64,000 bases of DNA from Bacillus sp. M6-12 (GCF_002860285.1 NZ_PGVF01000014.1:1-64000), one strand, 5' to 3'; shown: positions 8,155 to 18,220, counted from the stretch's first letter. Notes: generated by a model not told the origin, from the sequence alone. Made by a program: numbers and translations.

Positions 8155-9918
8155 TTATCTTAAGTGAGCTAATGCGCTAGTCGAAATAGGATAAATTTTT
8201 GCTCCAGTGCCCGTTGGATCAAAATAGGCAACCATTACGGACGGCTGTTTAATAATTTCACCTGTTGACAGAAACGCTTTTAAATCGAAAGGAACTTCCT
8301 CAAGCATTGTGTGTTTATACAGGTCCTTTTCAGAGAGGGAAAGTTCTGTAAACGCACTCCCCGCAAGGGATGGGTTTTCTATTAAAGAACGGTAAATTCC
8401 GGTTCTTTCGGTTTTATCATAAGATTGATCCCACCACGGTTTTCTCGGCTTATATTTTTGATTAATAAAATAATCATATTTCATGAGCCCTTCAGCCACG
8501 TCCAAATCGCTGAAATCAATATTTGATAAAAAGCTGTTCAGCCGCTTAAATAAATCCTCCAGCTGATGGCCTATTCTTGCCCACCCCTGCTGGTCCCAAA
8601 AAGTTCCGAAGTCCTGGAAAAAGTCAAATGGCGACAAAAATGCATGGCCAGCCAGAAACTCGATTGTCTGGTCCATCCTATGGTCATTCCAGTACTTTTC
8701 AAGGACATCTTCAACCTGTTTAATCCTCACAATATCATCAAAGCTTAGAACGCGATTTCCAAGAATTTCATAAGGAGAGTGGTTGCTATACACATATTCC
8801 CATTCAGCTGCTCTAATCCGCAAGCCAGTGCCGCGCAGCATTTTCAGAAAACCAAGCTGAAGCTCCTCCGGTCTCATGGCAAACACATCGTTAAAGGTTT
8901 TCTTGAATGAATTGTAATCTTCCTCAGGCAATCCGGCAATCAAGTCCAAATGCTGATCGATTTTGCCGCCTTCTTTGACCATTGTTACGGTCCTTGTCAG
9001 CTTTTCAAAATTCTGCTTGCGCATGACGAGTTCATTTGTGTAATCGTTTGTTGATTGTACCCCGATCTCAAAACGGAATAACCCGGCCGGTGCATTGTCG
9101 TTTAGGAACTGTATTACTTCAGGCCTCATGATATCCGCTGTAATTTCAAATTGGAACACGGTCCCAGGGTGATGCTCATCAATAAGAAATTGAAACATTT
9201 CCATCGCATAGCTTCTGCTTATATTGAAGGTGCGGTCAACAAACTTTATCGTCCTTGCACCGTTCTGCATCAAGTAACGAATATCATCTTTTACCTTCTC
9301 GCGATCAAAATAACGTACGCCGACCTCAATAGAAGAAAGGCAAAACTGGCAGCTGAACGGACAGCCGCGGCTGGTTTCAATATAAATTACCCGTTTAGAC
9401 AGATGTGGAATATCCTCAGGAAATCTGAAGGGTGATGGAAGCTGCTTTAAATCCAGTTTATTTCGCTGTGGCATGATCCTGTTCCTGCCCTCGTCACGAA
9501 AGGCCAATCCGCTTATTTCAGCAAAATTTCCTTCACCGTGCAGCTCGGTAAGCAGCTGCTTGAATGTTTCTTCCCCTTCGCCGATTACGATGAAATCGGC
9601 CTGGGGAATCTCCTCAAGCCAGTCTGCGACATCATAAGTAACCTCGGGGCCGCCCAAAATAACTTTCAGCTGGGGATTTACTTTCTTTAGCAGCTCCACT
9701 ACTTTTTTTGTTTCTTCGATATTCCAAATATAGCAGCTGAATCCGATAATATCGGGCTTTTTTGAATGGAGGTCACCGACAATATTCATAATCGGATCTT
9801 TTATTGTATACTCTGCCAGCTCGATGTCATATTCAGGTGAGGCATACGCCTTCAGGTTTCGAATAGATAAGCTTGTATGAATGTATTTTGCATTTAAAGT
9901 ACTTAGTATAATTTTCAT
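8155..9918 (-). CDS. B12-binding radical SAM protein with C-terminal DUF4080-like region
   Basis: 587 residues. Residues 1-140 form a cobalamin-binding Rossmann domain (AKYIHTSL near 10, GFSCYIWN near 60, LGGPEVTYD near 90). The radical SAM core follows, with the cluster motif CPFSCQFCLSS near residue 187 (CxxxCxxC). The C-terminal 200 residues match the extension seen in Bacillus YgiQ/BchE-like proteins annotated DUF4080. The class does methylations or rearrangements on unknown substrates. The ribosome site is odd: only weak A-rich sequence precedes ATG 9918, while AAAGGAG lies about 30 bases upstream. Transcribed alone, divergent from lutABC. Confidence 0.85.
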   Translation of the reverse strand: MKIILSTLNAKYIHTSLSIRNLKAYASPEYDIELAEYTIKDPIMNIVGDLHSKKPDIIGFSCYIWNIEETKKVVELLKKVNPQLKVILGGPEVTYDVADWLEEIPQADFIVIGEGEETFKQLLTELHGEGNFAEISGLAFRDEGRNRIMPQRNKLDLKQLPSPFRFPEDIPHLSKRVIYIETSRGCPFSCQFCLSSIEVGVRYFDREKVKDDIRYLMQNGARTIKFVDRTFNISRSYAMEMFQFLIDEHHPGTVFQFEITADIMRPEVIQFLNDNAPAGLFRFEIGVQSTNDYTNELVMRKQNFEKLTRTVTMVKEGGKIDQHLDLIAGLPEEDYNSFKKTFNDVFAMRPEELQLGFLKMLRGTGLRIRAAEWEYVYSNHSPYEILGNRVLSFDDIVRIKQVEDVLEKYWNDHRMDQTIEFLAGHAFLSPFDFFQDFGTFWDQQGWARIGHQLEDLFKRLNSFLSNIDFSDLDVAEGLMKYDYFINQKYKPRKPWWDQSYDKTERTGIYRSLIENPSLAGSAFTELSLSEKDLYKHTMLEEVPFDLKAFLSTGEIIKQPSVMVAYFDPTGTGAKIYPISTSALAHLR

Positions 9919-9988
9919 TTTTCAAAAATGCGTGGTGAGAACGCCTGGACTCCTTTCAAGATCAATAATATGATCCTTTAACTTACAA

Positions 9989-10108
9989 ACACTAACTTAA
10001 TATTTTATCATAGTTTTGCCATTTTCAATAGGTAAAATAATACCTACCCTGTTACAGCCTATTATTTTGTGAATAATGTTTGGATTTTTAACCGGAATAA
10101 GTTAGTGT
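9989..10108. promoter_or_regulatory. Paired inverted 11-bp elements between radical SAM gene and lutA
   Basis: ACACTAACTTA at 9989-9999 and its exact reverse complement at 10098-10108 flank the divergent intergenic region, 98 bases apart. They could be operator half-sites for looping or two binding sites in opposite orientation. I cannot name the regulator; LutR is one candidate. Confidence 0.45.
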
Positions 10109-10198
10109 CAAGAAAACATTTTCCTTTATCAGAAATTTCACATTATAATAGAATTGTCACGGTTTTTAAAGGGAGATAGGTAAAGGGAGGGATTCAGG

Positions 10199-10915
10199 AT
10201 GAAGGTATCTCTGTTTGCAACCTGTTTGGTTGATATGTTTCAGACGGGGGTTGGGAAAGCGACCGTAGAAGTGCTGGAACGGCTGGGATGTGAGGTGGAG
10301 TTTCCTGGAACTCAAGTATGCTGCGGCCAGCCAGCTTATAACAGCGGTTATGTTAACGATTCAAAGGATGCTATGAAAAGGATGATTGAAGCCTTTGAAC
10401 ACGCTGAATACGTAGTGACACCGTCAGGTTCATGTGCTGCGATGTTCAAGGAATATCCGCACATACTCAAGGATGAAGGTGCCTGGGGAGAGCGTGCAGA
10501 GAAATTGGCTGCGAAGACATATGAGCTTACTCAGTTTATCGTCGATGTGCTTAAAGTTGAGGACGTCGGTGCAAGATTGCATGGTAAGGTTACTTATCAT
10601 ACATCCTGTCATATGACCCGCCTGCTTCATGTTAAAGAAGCGCCGATGATCTTGCTGAGCAATGTAAAAGATCTGGAATATATCCCGCTTCCTAATGCAC
10701 ACAATTGCTGCGGATTTGGCGGAACATTTTCTGTCAAAATGGGACAAATTTCAGAACAGATGGTAGACGAAAAAGTTGGACATATAGAGGAAACGGACGC
10801 TGATTACATCATTGGTTCCGATGCAGGCTGCTTAATGAATATCGGAGGCAGGATCAACCGGAAGGGCCGGCCGGTTAAGGTAATGCATATCGCTGAGGTG
10901 CTAAACAGCCGTTAA
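10199..10915 (+). CDS. lutA: L-lactate utilization protein LutA (cysteine-rich subunit)
   Basis: 238 residues. Two CCG-type cysteine-rich domains: [10 protein letters not shown] near residue 40 and [10 protein letters not shown] near 165, as in the GlpC/LldE family that passes electrons from iron-sulfur proteins to a quinone-linked acceptor. First gene of lutABC, which oxidises L-lactate to pyruvate in the cytoplasm. AAAGGGAGGGATTCAGG supplies the ribosome site. The lutABC order and full gene lengths match Bacillus subtilis. Confidence 0.95.
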   Translation: MKVSLFATCLVDMFQTGVGKATVEVLERLGCEVEFPGTQVCCGQPAYNSGYVNDSKDAMKRMIEAFEHAEYVVTPSGSCAAMFKEYPHILKDEGAWGERAEKLAAKTYELTQFIVDVLKVEDVGARLHGKVTYHTSCHMTRLLHVKEAPMILLSNVKDLEYIPLPNAHNCCGFGGTFSVKMGQISEQMVDEKVGHIEETDADYIIGSDAGCLMNIGGRINRKGRPVKVMHIAEVLNSR

Positions 10916-10950
10916 GGCACTCCATATTACAATTAAGGAGCGTGATAATC

Positions 10951-12378
10951 ATGCCAATGAAAATAGGGGAAGAAACCTTTAAGGATCGAGTGGAAACCGG
11001 CATCAATAATGCATTTATGCGATCTGCTGTTTCAAGTGCACAGGAGAGGCTTCACGGCCGCCGCCTTGCTGCTGCAGAAGAGCTTGGAAATTGGGAGGAA
11101 TGGCGAAATCATTCGGAGGAAATCCGGCAGCATGTTTTGGAAAACCTTGATTACTATCTTCTCCAGTTATCTGAAAACGTTTCAAAAAAGGGCGGACATG
11201 TGTTTTTCGCTGAAACGGCAGAAGAAGCCAGCACATACATAAAAGAAGTGATCGGTAAAAAGAATGGCAAAAAAGTTGTTAAATCAAAATCTATGGTTAC
11301 CGAAGAAATTAATCTTAATCAGGTTCTTGAAGCAGCAGGATGTGAGGTTATTGAAACCGACCTGGGCGAATATATCCTTCAGGTGGATGACCATGATCCT
11401 CCATCCCATATCGTTGCGCCCGCGCTTCACAAAAATAAAGAACAGATTAGGGATGTCTTTAGAGAAAAACTTGGTTATAAGGAAACTGAAAAGCCCGAGG
11501 AATTAACGGCACATGCGCGAAAAGTCCTTCGGGAAAAATTCCTTGAAGCCGACATTGGAATTACGGGCTGTAATTTTGCTATTGCTGAAAGCGGCTCGGT
11601 CGGCCTTGTTACTAACGAAGGCAATGGGCGTATGGTAACGAGTCTGCCGAAGGTTCAGATCACTGTAATGGGGATGGAACGGATTGTTCCTTCATTTGAA
11701 GAGTTTGAAGTGCTGGTCAGTATGCTTACAAGGAGTGCTGTCGGACAAAGGCTGACCAGCTATATTACCGCATTGACCGGTCCAAGGCAGCCTGGGGAAG
11801 CGGACGGCCCTGAGGAATTCCACCTGGTTATTGTAGACAATGGACGTTCCAGCATCCTTGGTTCTGAATTTCAATCCGTTCTGCAGTGTATCCGCTGTGC
11901 GGCTTGTATCAATGTCTGCCCGGTATACCGCCATGTTGGAGGGCATTCATACGGCTCGATTTATTCCGGGCCCATTGGTGCTGTTCTGTCACCGCTTTTG
12001 GGCGGCTATGATGATTATAAAGAACTTCCGTATGCTTCTACACTTTGCGCGGCCTGTACAGATGCCTGCCCGGTGAAAATTCCGCTTCATGAATTGCTGC
12101 ATAAGCACCGCCAAGTAATTGTGGAACGGGAAGGAAGGGCGCCGATCTCCGAAAAAATGGCCATGAAAGCATTCGGACTAGGAGCTGCATCCCCGGCATT
12201 ATATAAGCTCGGATCTAAATTTGCTCCAGCTGCCTTGAATCCGTTTACAGTGGGTGAGTCGATTACAAAAGGGCCAGGTCCTTTAAAAGCCTGGACGGAA
12301 ATCCGCGATTTTCCTGCTCCTCAAAAAGAGAGATTCCGAGATTGGTTTAACAATCGGGAAAAAGGGGGCAATCAATAA
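10951..12378 (+). CDS. lutB: L-lactate utilization iron-sulfur protein LutB
   Basis: 475 residues. The N-terminal two-thirds is the LUD domain ([20 protein letters not shown] region near 200). Two 4Fe-4S motifs follow: [12 protein letters not shown] near 310 and CAACTDACP near 360. ATG 10951 is chosen because AAGGAG ends ten bases before it; the GTG at 10942 is too close to that site. Second gene of the operon, overlapping lutC by one base (TAATG). Confidence 0.95.
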   Translation: MPMKIGEETFKDRVETGINNAFMRSAVSSAQERLHGRRLAAAEELGNWEEWRNHSEEIRQHVLENLDYYLLQLSENVSKKGGHVFFAETAEEASTYIKEVIGKKNGKKVVKSKSMVTEEINLNQVLEAAGCEVIETDLGEYILQVDDHDPPSHIVAPALHKNKEQIRDVFREKLGYKETEKPEELTAHARKVLREKFLEADIGITGCNFAIAESGSVGLVTNEGNGRMVTSLPKVQITVMGMERIVPSFEEFEVLVSMLTRSAVGQRLTSYITALTGPRQPGEADGPEEFHLVIVDNGRSSILGSEFQSVLQCIRCAACINVCPVYRHVGGHSYGSIYSGPIGAVLSPLLGGYDDYKELPYASTLCAACTDACPVKIPLHELLHKHRQVIVEREGRAPISEKMAMKAFGLGAASPALYKLGSKFAPAALNPFTVGESITKGPGPLKAWTEIRDFPAPQKERFRDWFNNREKGGNQ

Positions 12379-13097
12379 TGCAAGGAACCATCCAGAATCG
12401 TGAAGCTTTTTTAAATAGGCTTGCCGGCAGGCTTGGAAGGGACACAATCAAAGAAACCATTGATCGCCCGGTCTGGAAGCATCAGCCGCAGCATGAAGTA
12501 ATGAAAGGAGCTTCCATGGAGGAGCTCATAACTGTTCTGCAGGAACATTGTGTTCGGATTCATACTGACTTTTACCGTACAAAGGCGGGGGATTTGCCGA
12601 AAATCGTAAGAGAGGTGGTCCGGGATTTTGGGGGCGGCCCTGTCATTACCGCAAAGGATGCCCGCTTTGGCGAATTTGGGCTGTCTCAGCTCCTTACAGA
12701 GGAGTGGCCTGCCGAGCAAATGGAGGTAATCGAGTGGAATCCTGAACTCGCAAAAGAAAATATAAAGCTTGCTGAACGCTCCAACGTTGGCATTGTTTTT
12801 AGTGAGATTACGCTGGCGGAATCAGGTACAGTTGTATTGTTCAGCTCAGATGAAAAGGGCCGGTCCGTCAGCCTGCTCCCTCAAACATTTATTGCCATAA
12901 TTCCAAAGAGCACAATTGTCCCGAGGATGACACAGGCAGCCCGGCAAATTCAAGCAAAGCTGATAAAAGGGGAAGTCCTTCCGTCCTGCATTAACTTTGT
13001 TACTGGTCCGAGCAACTCGGCGGATATTGAAATGAACCTGGTGGTTGGCGTCCATGGGCCGGTTAAGGCTGCATATATACTAGTCGATGATATGTAG
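12378..13097 (+). CDS. lutC: L-lactate utilization protein LutC
   Basis: 239 residues, LUD-domain protein (YkgG/LutC family). Signatures: ITLAESGTVVL near 140, then SLLPQTFIAIIPKS and the C-terminal GPSNSADIEMNLVVGVHGP. All three Lut proteins are needed for lactate growth in B. subtilis. Its start is coupled to the lutB stop. No strong forward terminator follows; the hairpin at 13155-13196 has its T-run on the other strand. Confidence 0.94.
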   Translation: MQGTIQNREAFLNRLAGRLGRDTIKETIDRPVWKHQPQHEVMKGASMEELITVLQEHCVRIHTDFYRTKAGDLPKIVREVVRDFGGGPVITAKDARFGEFGLSQLLTEEWPAEQMEVIEWNPELAKENIKLAERSNVGIVFSEITLAESGTVVLFSSDEKGRSVSLLPQTFIAIIPKSTIVPRMTQAARQIQAKLIKGEVLPSCINFVTGPSNSADIEMNLVVGVHGPVKAAYILVDDM

Positions 13098-13145
13098 TAA
13101 CGACCAAAGCCTGTGGAACTTAACTATCCTAAATTTTCATAATAA

Positions 13146-13197
13146 GGAAAAAAACGCACCCCAATTGTTAGATGGTTGTCTAACAATTGGGGTGCGC
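13146..13197 (-). terminator. Terminator between lutC and the acyltransferase gene
   Basis: An 18-base perfect stem (CGCACCCC.. / ..GGGGTGCG) with a six-base loop. A seven-base A-run on its left gives a T-run for minus-strand transcripts; the right side is only CTTCATT, so it mainly serves the minus-strand gene. Confidence 0.88.
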
Positions 13198-13245
13198 TTC
13201 ATTATCCGAAATTAATAATAATCCAGTTGCAGCAGGTTGGAAAAA

Positions 13246-14304
13246 TCAATTATAGCTAGAGGTCTGATTTTTCCAGCGCTCCCTGTAGAATCGGATATAT
13301 AGTACTAGTTTTTTATACAGACCCTTGAAACGGTTCATTTTCAGCTCGATAATAGGCTGGGCAAATGAAGCTATTACACTGCTTGAGAGAATCATAGTCA
13401 TGAGCAAGGAAATTGCCGCAAGCAGAAGGAAGTTTTCAACGCTTGTAAAAAAGCCTGTTATTTCACTTTCCCTAAAGAACCGGACAATAAATCCATGAAG
13501 CAGATATACATATAATGTTTGTTTGCCCCATTTTGTAAAGAAGTACTGCTTACTTGGCACAAAAGCCAGGAAGCTAAAGACCATAATTAGGCTTACCATG
13601 TAAAAACCGAGCCTGGTCAGCATTGAAATCACTCCATGAGCTTCCAGTTCTGAGTATGGTTTGGAGCCAAGCAGCCACTTGTAATTGATGTCAGGATAAA
13701 AATAAAATCCGATAAATACAACGGCAAATATGGAAAAAGCGATAGCTCTGCCTTTTAGATGGACAAGCTGTTTTAAATGATCCCTGCGCAGATGATAGCC
13801 AAGCAGGAACATGGGAAAGAATACAAACGTTCTTGATAGGCTCAAATAATTGGACACTGAATCTACATAGCCGACTAACAAGGCAATGACCAAGGACGCT
13901 GCAAGGCCATTCACCGGTCCTGCCTTAGAGAAGGCAAGAAGCATTAAATTCCAGAAAAACAAGCTTATTAAAAACCAGAGTGACCAATGGGGGTTCAGCA
14001 AATCCATTTTAAAAGTACTTTTACTGTAAAGATAAAAATAGAAAATTGAGTAAATAATCTGGAAAATAATATAAGGAAGGATTAATTTCTTTGCAAATTT
14101 CCTTACATAGCCCTTTTCATAAATGCCTTTTGCAAAGAAGCCTGATACTAAAATAAAAGCCGGCATATGAAAGGTATAGATGGTTTTATAGAGTGAATAG
14201 ATAATCTCATTGTCTTCAATAAAGGTCTTTAATAAATGGCCAAAGACGACAAAAAAGATGAGAATGAATTTCGCGTTGTCAAAATAGTAATCTCGTGGTC
14301 TCAT
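13246..14304 (-). CDS. Acyltransferase 3 family membrane protein
   Basis: 352 residues with about ten membrane segments. N-terminal YYFDNAKFILIFFVVFGHLL carries the conserved histidine of acyltransferase family 3 (OafB/WecH/OatA type), which moves acetyl or similar groups to cell-surface polymers. There is no SGNH esterase domain, so it is the stand-alone YkrP/YfiQ type. GGAGG five bases before ATG 14304 decides the start; a longer frame begins at 14331. The substrate cannot be told from context. Confidence 0.82.
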   Translation of the reverse strand: MRPRDYYFDNAKFILIFFVVFGHLLKTFIEDNEIIYSLYKTIYTFHMPAFILVSGFFAKGIYEKGYVRKFAKKLILPYIIFQIIYSIFYFYLYSKSTFKMDLLNPHWSLWFLISLFFWNLMLLAFSKAGPVNGLAASLVIALLVGYVDSVSNYLSLSRTFVFFPMFLLGYHLRRDHLKQLVHLKGRAIAFSIFAVVFIGFYFYPDINYKWLLGSKPYSELEAHGVISMLTRLGFYMVSLIMVFSFLAFVPSKQYFFTKWGKQTLYVYLLHGFIVRFFRESEITGFFTSVENFLLLAAISLLMTMILSSSVIASFAQPIIELKMNRFKGLYKKLVLYIRFYRERWKNQTSSYN

Positions 14305-14737
14305 AATTTCCTCCGTTTTGGAAGCCTTCAATTTTATAAAGCTTACTTCGTTTTAAGTATCCAATTTTACAACAATGTTTACCTCTTTTAAAGCCTCCAA
14401 TTTTTACAACCATCTTTACCCATCTTTTTTAGGAATTAATCTTCCTGATTTTACCGGAAGTAAAATAGTATGGGGTGCAGTTAGAATTTCATCTGTTATA
14501 ATACATAATAATTTCTGTTATATAAATAAGTATCCGCTTACAATTGGTGAAGAATAGTGTTTTCTTTCGCTTTGTGAAAAGTGTTTCAAAAAATTACTGC
14601 GGTGTTGATATAAATCTCAGCTGAACGAAATTTTTTTAATACAATAGCAATTAAGCAATTTGGCAGAACTTTATTTATTCACCATACAGAGAGAGTGTGT
14701 GTAAGGAACACAGCATTAATAATATAAATTGCAAATC
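14305..14737. other. Intergenic region, possible untranslated transcript
   Basis: No convincing coding frame. AT-rich, with a GTGTGTGTAAGGAACACA stretch near 14694-14713. It ends in a clear terminator that no annotated gene needs. Confidence 0.35.
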
Positions 14738-14766
14738 AAAAAGAGCATCACTCCGATGCTCTTTTT
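14738..14766 (+). terminator. Orphan Rho-independent terminator
   Basis: AAAAAGAGCATC and GATGCTCTTTTT pair around ACTCC. It works in either direction by sequence. The nearest plus-strand gene upstream is lutC, 1.6 kb away, and the nearest minus-strand gene from the right is far off. Confidence 0.8.
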
Positions 14767-14969
14767 GTATTCCTCAAAATAATAATGTTTATTTATATAG
14801 GCCCTTTTTCTCTTGCAGCTGATATGCACCTTGTGAATAAAATATCACTTTATTATTAAAAGATAAAAAAGCTACTTTTTAGCATTTTCAATAGGAATTT
14901 TCCATCTTCTTGTAGAATGATATAAATATAATCGTGCAAGCATTGCTTTTAATACGGGGTGAATTTTTA

Positions 14970-17165
14970 ATGGCTGGAAGAGCAGGTCAGGAAACGACAG
15001 ATAACTTAAAGGAGCTCGAATTGCTTCGAAAGCAATTATCTTTTTACCATGACTTTTTTGAAAATGTGGCAGAGGCGGCAGTCATGGTTGACTCGAAAAA
15101 ACAAATTACCCATGTAAACAAAGCTGCCCTTTCTTTATTTGAAATGGCTAGGGAAGAGCTTCTTGCATATAAGATCACTGATTTTTTGCATGAGGTGCCG
15201 CCCCACATCCTCCAATATCAAGAGGAAATGATAATTAAAGAGGGAAATTTTACCGATGAATGGATACTTCGCCTCCCAAATGGCATAGTCAAACATGTTG
15301 AATTCAAATCATTTGACTATCCTTATGAAGGATATACAATTTATAAAATTAAGGATATTACGTTAGAGCGTACACTGGAGCGGGAACGCACAATTTCAGT
15401 CCAAATGTTCCAGGATGTGTTCCACCAGGCTGTAGACAGCATTTTAATTTTTGACCGGGATGGGGTCATTGTAGATGTAAATCCTGCCTTCTGCCATTCG
15501 ATTCAAATGTCAAAGTTAATGGTAATTGGAGGCAAGATTCAAAATTTGCTGACACTGGAATCCGTTCCGGTATGGATTGAAAGCCTAAAGGAAGTCGAGC
15601 AAACGGGCTCTTCAGCAGGCCAGGTAGAGGTAGAAATTAAACGAAATAAACTAAGATTTGAATATACTACTAGCTCCAATATATTTAATGGTCTCTATAT
15701 GTCCATTTTCAGGAACGTTACAGAAAAATATATGATGGAAAGCAAGCTGAAAAAAAGTGAAGAGATATTTGGGCAGCTGTTTGAGCTGGCAATTGATGCA
15801 ATTGTCTTTTCGGATGAAAACGGTATCATTACCAGAGTAAACAATTCTGCTTGCAAGATTTTTGAGTCGACCAGGGAGGAACTGCTCGGCACACATGTTG
15901 CCAAATATACCGATAGGCTCAATAAGGAATACAGAAACCTAATAAGTGAATTTATTGAAACCGGATCTGTAAGGGGGGAACTTTTCTTTACTATGCCGAA
16001 CGGGCAGGTAAAACTGCTTGAGTTAACAGCGAACTCCCATCCAAGTGAGGGCTATAATATAATAATTTTCCGGAACGTCAGTGAACGCTGGCGTATTGAA
16101 GATGAGTTAAGGAAGAGTGAAAAGAAGTTCCGGAAAATCTTTGAACGAACGATGGATGGCATAATTCTCTGGAATAAAGAAAAGATTGAAGATATAAACG
16201 AAAATGGGGTAAGGATTTTTGAAATAAATAAGGAGAAACTGCTTGCCTGGTCAATTCAGGAAATATTAAAGATGGTTCCTGAGAATACTTTCGCTTTGCA
16301 ATCTTATATGGAAGAAGTCCAAAGCTCACAGGAACAGTTAGTAACCATCCCTATTACATTTCCCGATGGCAGGGTAAAACATATTGAATTCTCAACAAGG
16401 CCCTTTTTAAGCCAGGAACTCCATCTTACTTTATTTAGGGACATTACAGAAAAACTGGAAATGGAGGAACAGCTTCGAAAGTCCGATACGCTAAGTGTAG
16501 TCGGTGAACTGGCTGCAGGCATTGCCCATGAAATACGCAACCCAATGACAGCCTTGAAAGGGTTTATCCAGCTTTTGCAAAGCAGTGTCAAAGAAGATTT
16601 CTCGACCTACTTTAATGTTATTACTTCAGAACTGCAGCGGATTGAATCGATAATTACGGAATTCCTTGTTCTTGCCAAGCCGCAGGCAATGAACTATCAG
16701 GAAAGAAATATTAATGGGGTAATGCAGGACACCTTAGACTTGCTTGCTGCACAGGCCTTAATGCAAAATATTCAATTTGATACAGATTTTCAGGAAAACC
16801 CCTTCATCATTTATTGTGAAGGAAATCAGCTGAAACAGGTTTTTATCAATATCATTAAGAATGCCATTGAGGTCATGGCAAATGGGGGAGTAATCCATAT
16901 TTCCAGCAAACGGTATAGAGGAAATTTTGTGAAAATATCAATCAAAGACCAAGGAATGGGTATTCCGGAGAAAAAAATCAAAAAACTTGGTGAGCCATTT
17001 TATACAACAAAGGAAAGAGGAACTGGCCTGGGCTTGATGGTAAGTTATAAGATAATCGAGGAACATAACGGCTGCATTGAGGTGGAAAGCGAAATCGGTG
17101 TAGGTACCACTTTTCATATTTATCTCCCGGTCAATAAAGAAGAGAATAAGTTTTCAAGGGAATAG
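14970..17165 (+). CDS. kinE: Multi-PAS cytoplasmic sensor histidine kinase (KinE-like sporulation kinase)
   Basis: 731 residues, no membrane segment. A short coiled coil leads into four PAS domains at about 25-130, 145-255, 265-380 and 390-500, each ending in a D/NxTE or NVSE linker. HisKA follows with AAGIAHEIRNPMTALKG near 520 (phosphorylated His), then HATPase_c with N-box IIKNAIEVM, DQGMGIP and GTGLGL. The KinA/B/C/D/E class feeds phosphate to Spo0F. Upstream position relative to mtn genes matches kinE in B. subtilis. GGGGTGA before ATG 14970 sets the start. Confidence 0.85.
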   Translation: MAGRAGQETTDNLKELELLRKQLSFYHDFFENVAEAAVMVDSKKQITHVNKAALSLFEMAREELLAYKITDFLHEVPPHILQYQEEMIIKEGNFTDEWILRLPNGIVKHVEFKSFDYPYEGYTIYKIKDITLERTLERERTISVQMFQDVFHQAVDSILIFDRDGVIVDVNPAFCHSIQMSKLMVIGGKIQNLLTLESVPVWIESLKEVEQTGSSAGQVEVEIKRNKLRFEYTTSSNIFNGLYMSIFRNVTEKYMMESKLKKSEEIFGQLFELAIDAIVFSDENGIITRVNNSACKIFESTREELLGTHVAKYTDRLNKEYRNLISEFIETGSVRGELFFTMPNGQVKLLELTANSHPSEGYNIIIFRNVSERWRIEDELRKSEKKFRKIFERTMDGIILWNKEKIEDINENGVRIFEINKEKLLAWSIQEILKMVPENTFALQSYMEEVQSSQEQLVTIPITFPDGRVKHIEFSTRPFLSQELHLTLFRDITEKLEMEEQLRKSDTLSVVGELAAGIAHEIRNPMTALKGFIQLLQSSVKEDFSTYFNVITSELQRIESIITEFLVLAKPQAMNYQERNINGVMQDTLDLLAAQALMQNIQFDTDFQENPFIIYCEGNQLKQVFINIIKNAIEVMANGGVIHISSKRYRGNFVKISIKDQGMGIPEKKIKKLGEPFYTTKERGTGLGLMVSYKIIEEHNGCIEVESEIGVGTTFHIYLPVNKEENKFSRE

Positions 17166-17345
17166 GCTTTTACGAGAGAAAGCATCTGATGGCAAGGAAA
17201 TTTGCTATTTCTGAAGGATGCGGAGGAAAAAACAGCTTTTTTGCCGTTTTTTGACGAAGGCAAGCCTGCTCTCCGTCTTTTCCTGCTTCTTTTCGCGCTT
17301 CTGATCAAGGTTCTTGCGGCTATTGTTCATAAATTTGGCCAAATA

Positions 17346-17385
17346 AAAAAAGGGAGCAGGGATAGATTCCAATGCTCCCTTTTTT
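17346..17385. terminator. Bidirectional terminator between kinE and the low-complexity gene
   Basis: AAAAAAGGGAGCA and TGCTCCCTTTTTT pair around a 14-base loop, serving both convergent genes. Confidence 0.88.
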
Positions 17386-17396
17386 ATGCTGGAATT

Positions 17397-17936
17397 TTAA
17401 AAACCCCACATGGAGTTAAACCAGACGTTGTTTCTTCCATTCCCTTTTTTGTCTTGGTGACCCCGGCGCGAGTCATCGTCTCTTCTATTACGATCGTTTC
17501 GATTATTGTCCCTGTCTCTGTTCCTGTCTCTGTCCCTGTCTTCATCCCTGTCTCTATTCCTGTCCCTGTTCCTATCCCTGTCATTATTATTTCTGCCTCG
17601 GTTTCGGTTGCCGCGATTGCCGGATCCAATTCCTCCAACACCTCTGCCACCGTTATTCCCTTCAAATTCCTGATTCTGCTCTTGATCCTGGTCTTGTTCT
17701 GCCTCGGATTCTGCCCGGGAGAACACCCTTGTCCTTGAGTTAGAATCTACATCGATGTCCAGATCAATGTCAGAATTACCGCTGCATTCTAGCTTCGCGA
17801 TGTTAGTATTCCGGTTCTTATTGGAAACCTCATTATCGCTCTCAACATCACTATCGCTTCGCGTATGGTTGTCTAATTCGAAATCAACATTAGAATTGCT
17901 GTCTGAACGTGAATCGCTATTTGAATTATTCCCCAT
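17397..17936 (-). CDS. Low-complexity Asn/Asp/Ser/Arg protein, likely spore-coat-type
   Basis: 179 residues. Residues 1-85 alternate Ser, Asp and Asn with scattered acidic runs; 86-100 are Gln/Glu/Asp-rich; 100-165 consist of DRDRNRD-type alternation of Asp, Arg and Asn after a GGRGVGGIGSGNRG stretch; it ends WFNSMWGF. AGGAAGGGAGAG precedes the ATG, and it has its own terminator, so it is a real gene and not a compositional artefact. No enzyme domain, signal peptide or membrane segment. Such compositions occur in spore coat/exosporium proteins and in surface matrix proteins. Charge is split, acidic N-half and mixed-charge C-half. Confidence 0.72.
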   Translation of the reverse strand: MGNNSNSDSRSDSNSNVDFELDNHTRSDSDVESDNEVSNKNRNTNIAKLECSGNSDIDLDIDVDSNSRTRVFSRAESEAEQDQDQEQNQEFEGNNGGRGVGGIGSGNRGNRNRGRNNNDRDRNRDRNRDRDEDRDRDRNRDRDNNRNDRNRRDDDSRRGHQDKKGNGRNNVWFNSMWGF

Positions 17937-18052
17937 TGTAAACTCTCCCTTCCTAAACCTATGAGTAGTATATTCATCAGCATATTAGGTGAATGGACAA
18001 ACCGCCTGATTAATTCGTGGAATTTAAGGGCAGGATGGTACTTATGGATTAG

Positions 18053-18220
18053 GGGTATTTCCGCTGTTTACCTAACTTCAGCTCCAGCTCAATTTGGAGG
18101 TTAAAGTACATCTGGTATCCTGTATTTACCGGCCCCTTTGCCTCAAAAGCAGACGCTGAAGCGGGAGCGGCAAAGCTCAAAAAAGAATTTGGCTATTTAA
18201 CCTATGTAAAAGAGGAATAG
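18053..18220 (+). pseudogene. Remnant of a SPOR-like wall-hydrolase C-terminus
   Basis: A frame open from 18053 to TAG 18220 has no start or ribosome site, yet its last 35 codons read like half of a SPOR or amidase/glucosaminidase tail repeat: YPVFTGPFASKADAEAGAAK, then LKKEFGYLTYVKEE. This looks like the 3' end of a deleted cell-wall gene. The rest of 17937-18348 holds no gene. Confidence 0.55.

Noticed and set aside
17205..17330. A 41-codon minus-strand frame beginning MNNSRKNLDQK.
   Set aside because: Looks protein-like but has no ribosome site and lies beyond the terminator that ends the neighbouring gene.
17202..17738. A 178-codon plus-strand frame rich in Val, Pro and Ile.
   Set aside because: Complement of the Asp/Arg/Asn-rich gene; no ribosome site, and it runs through the terminator.
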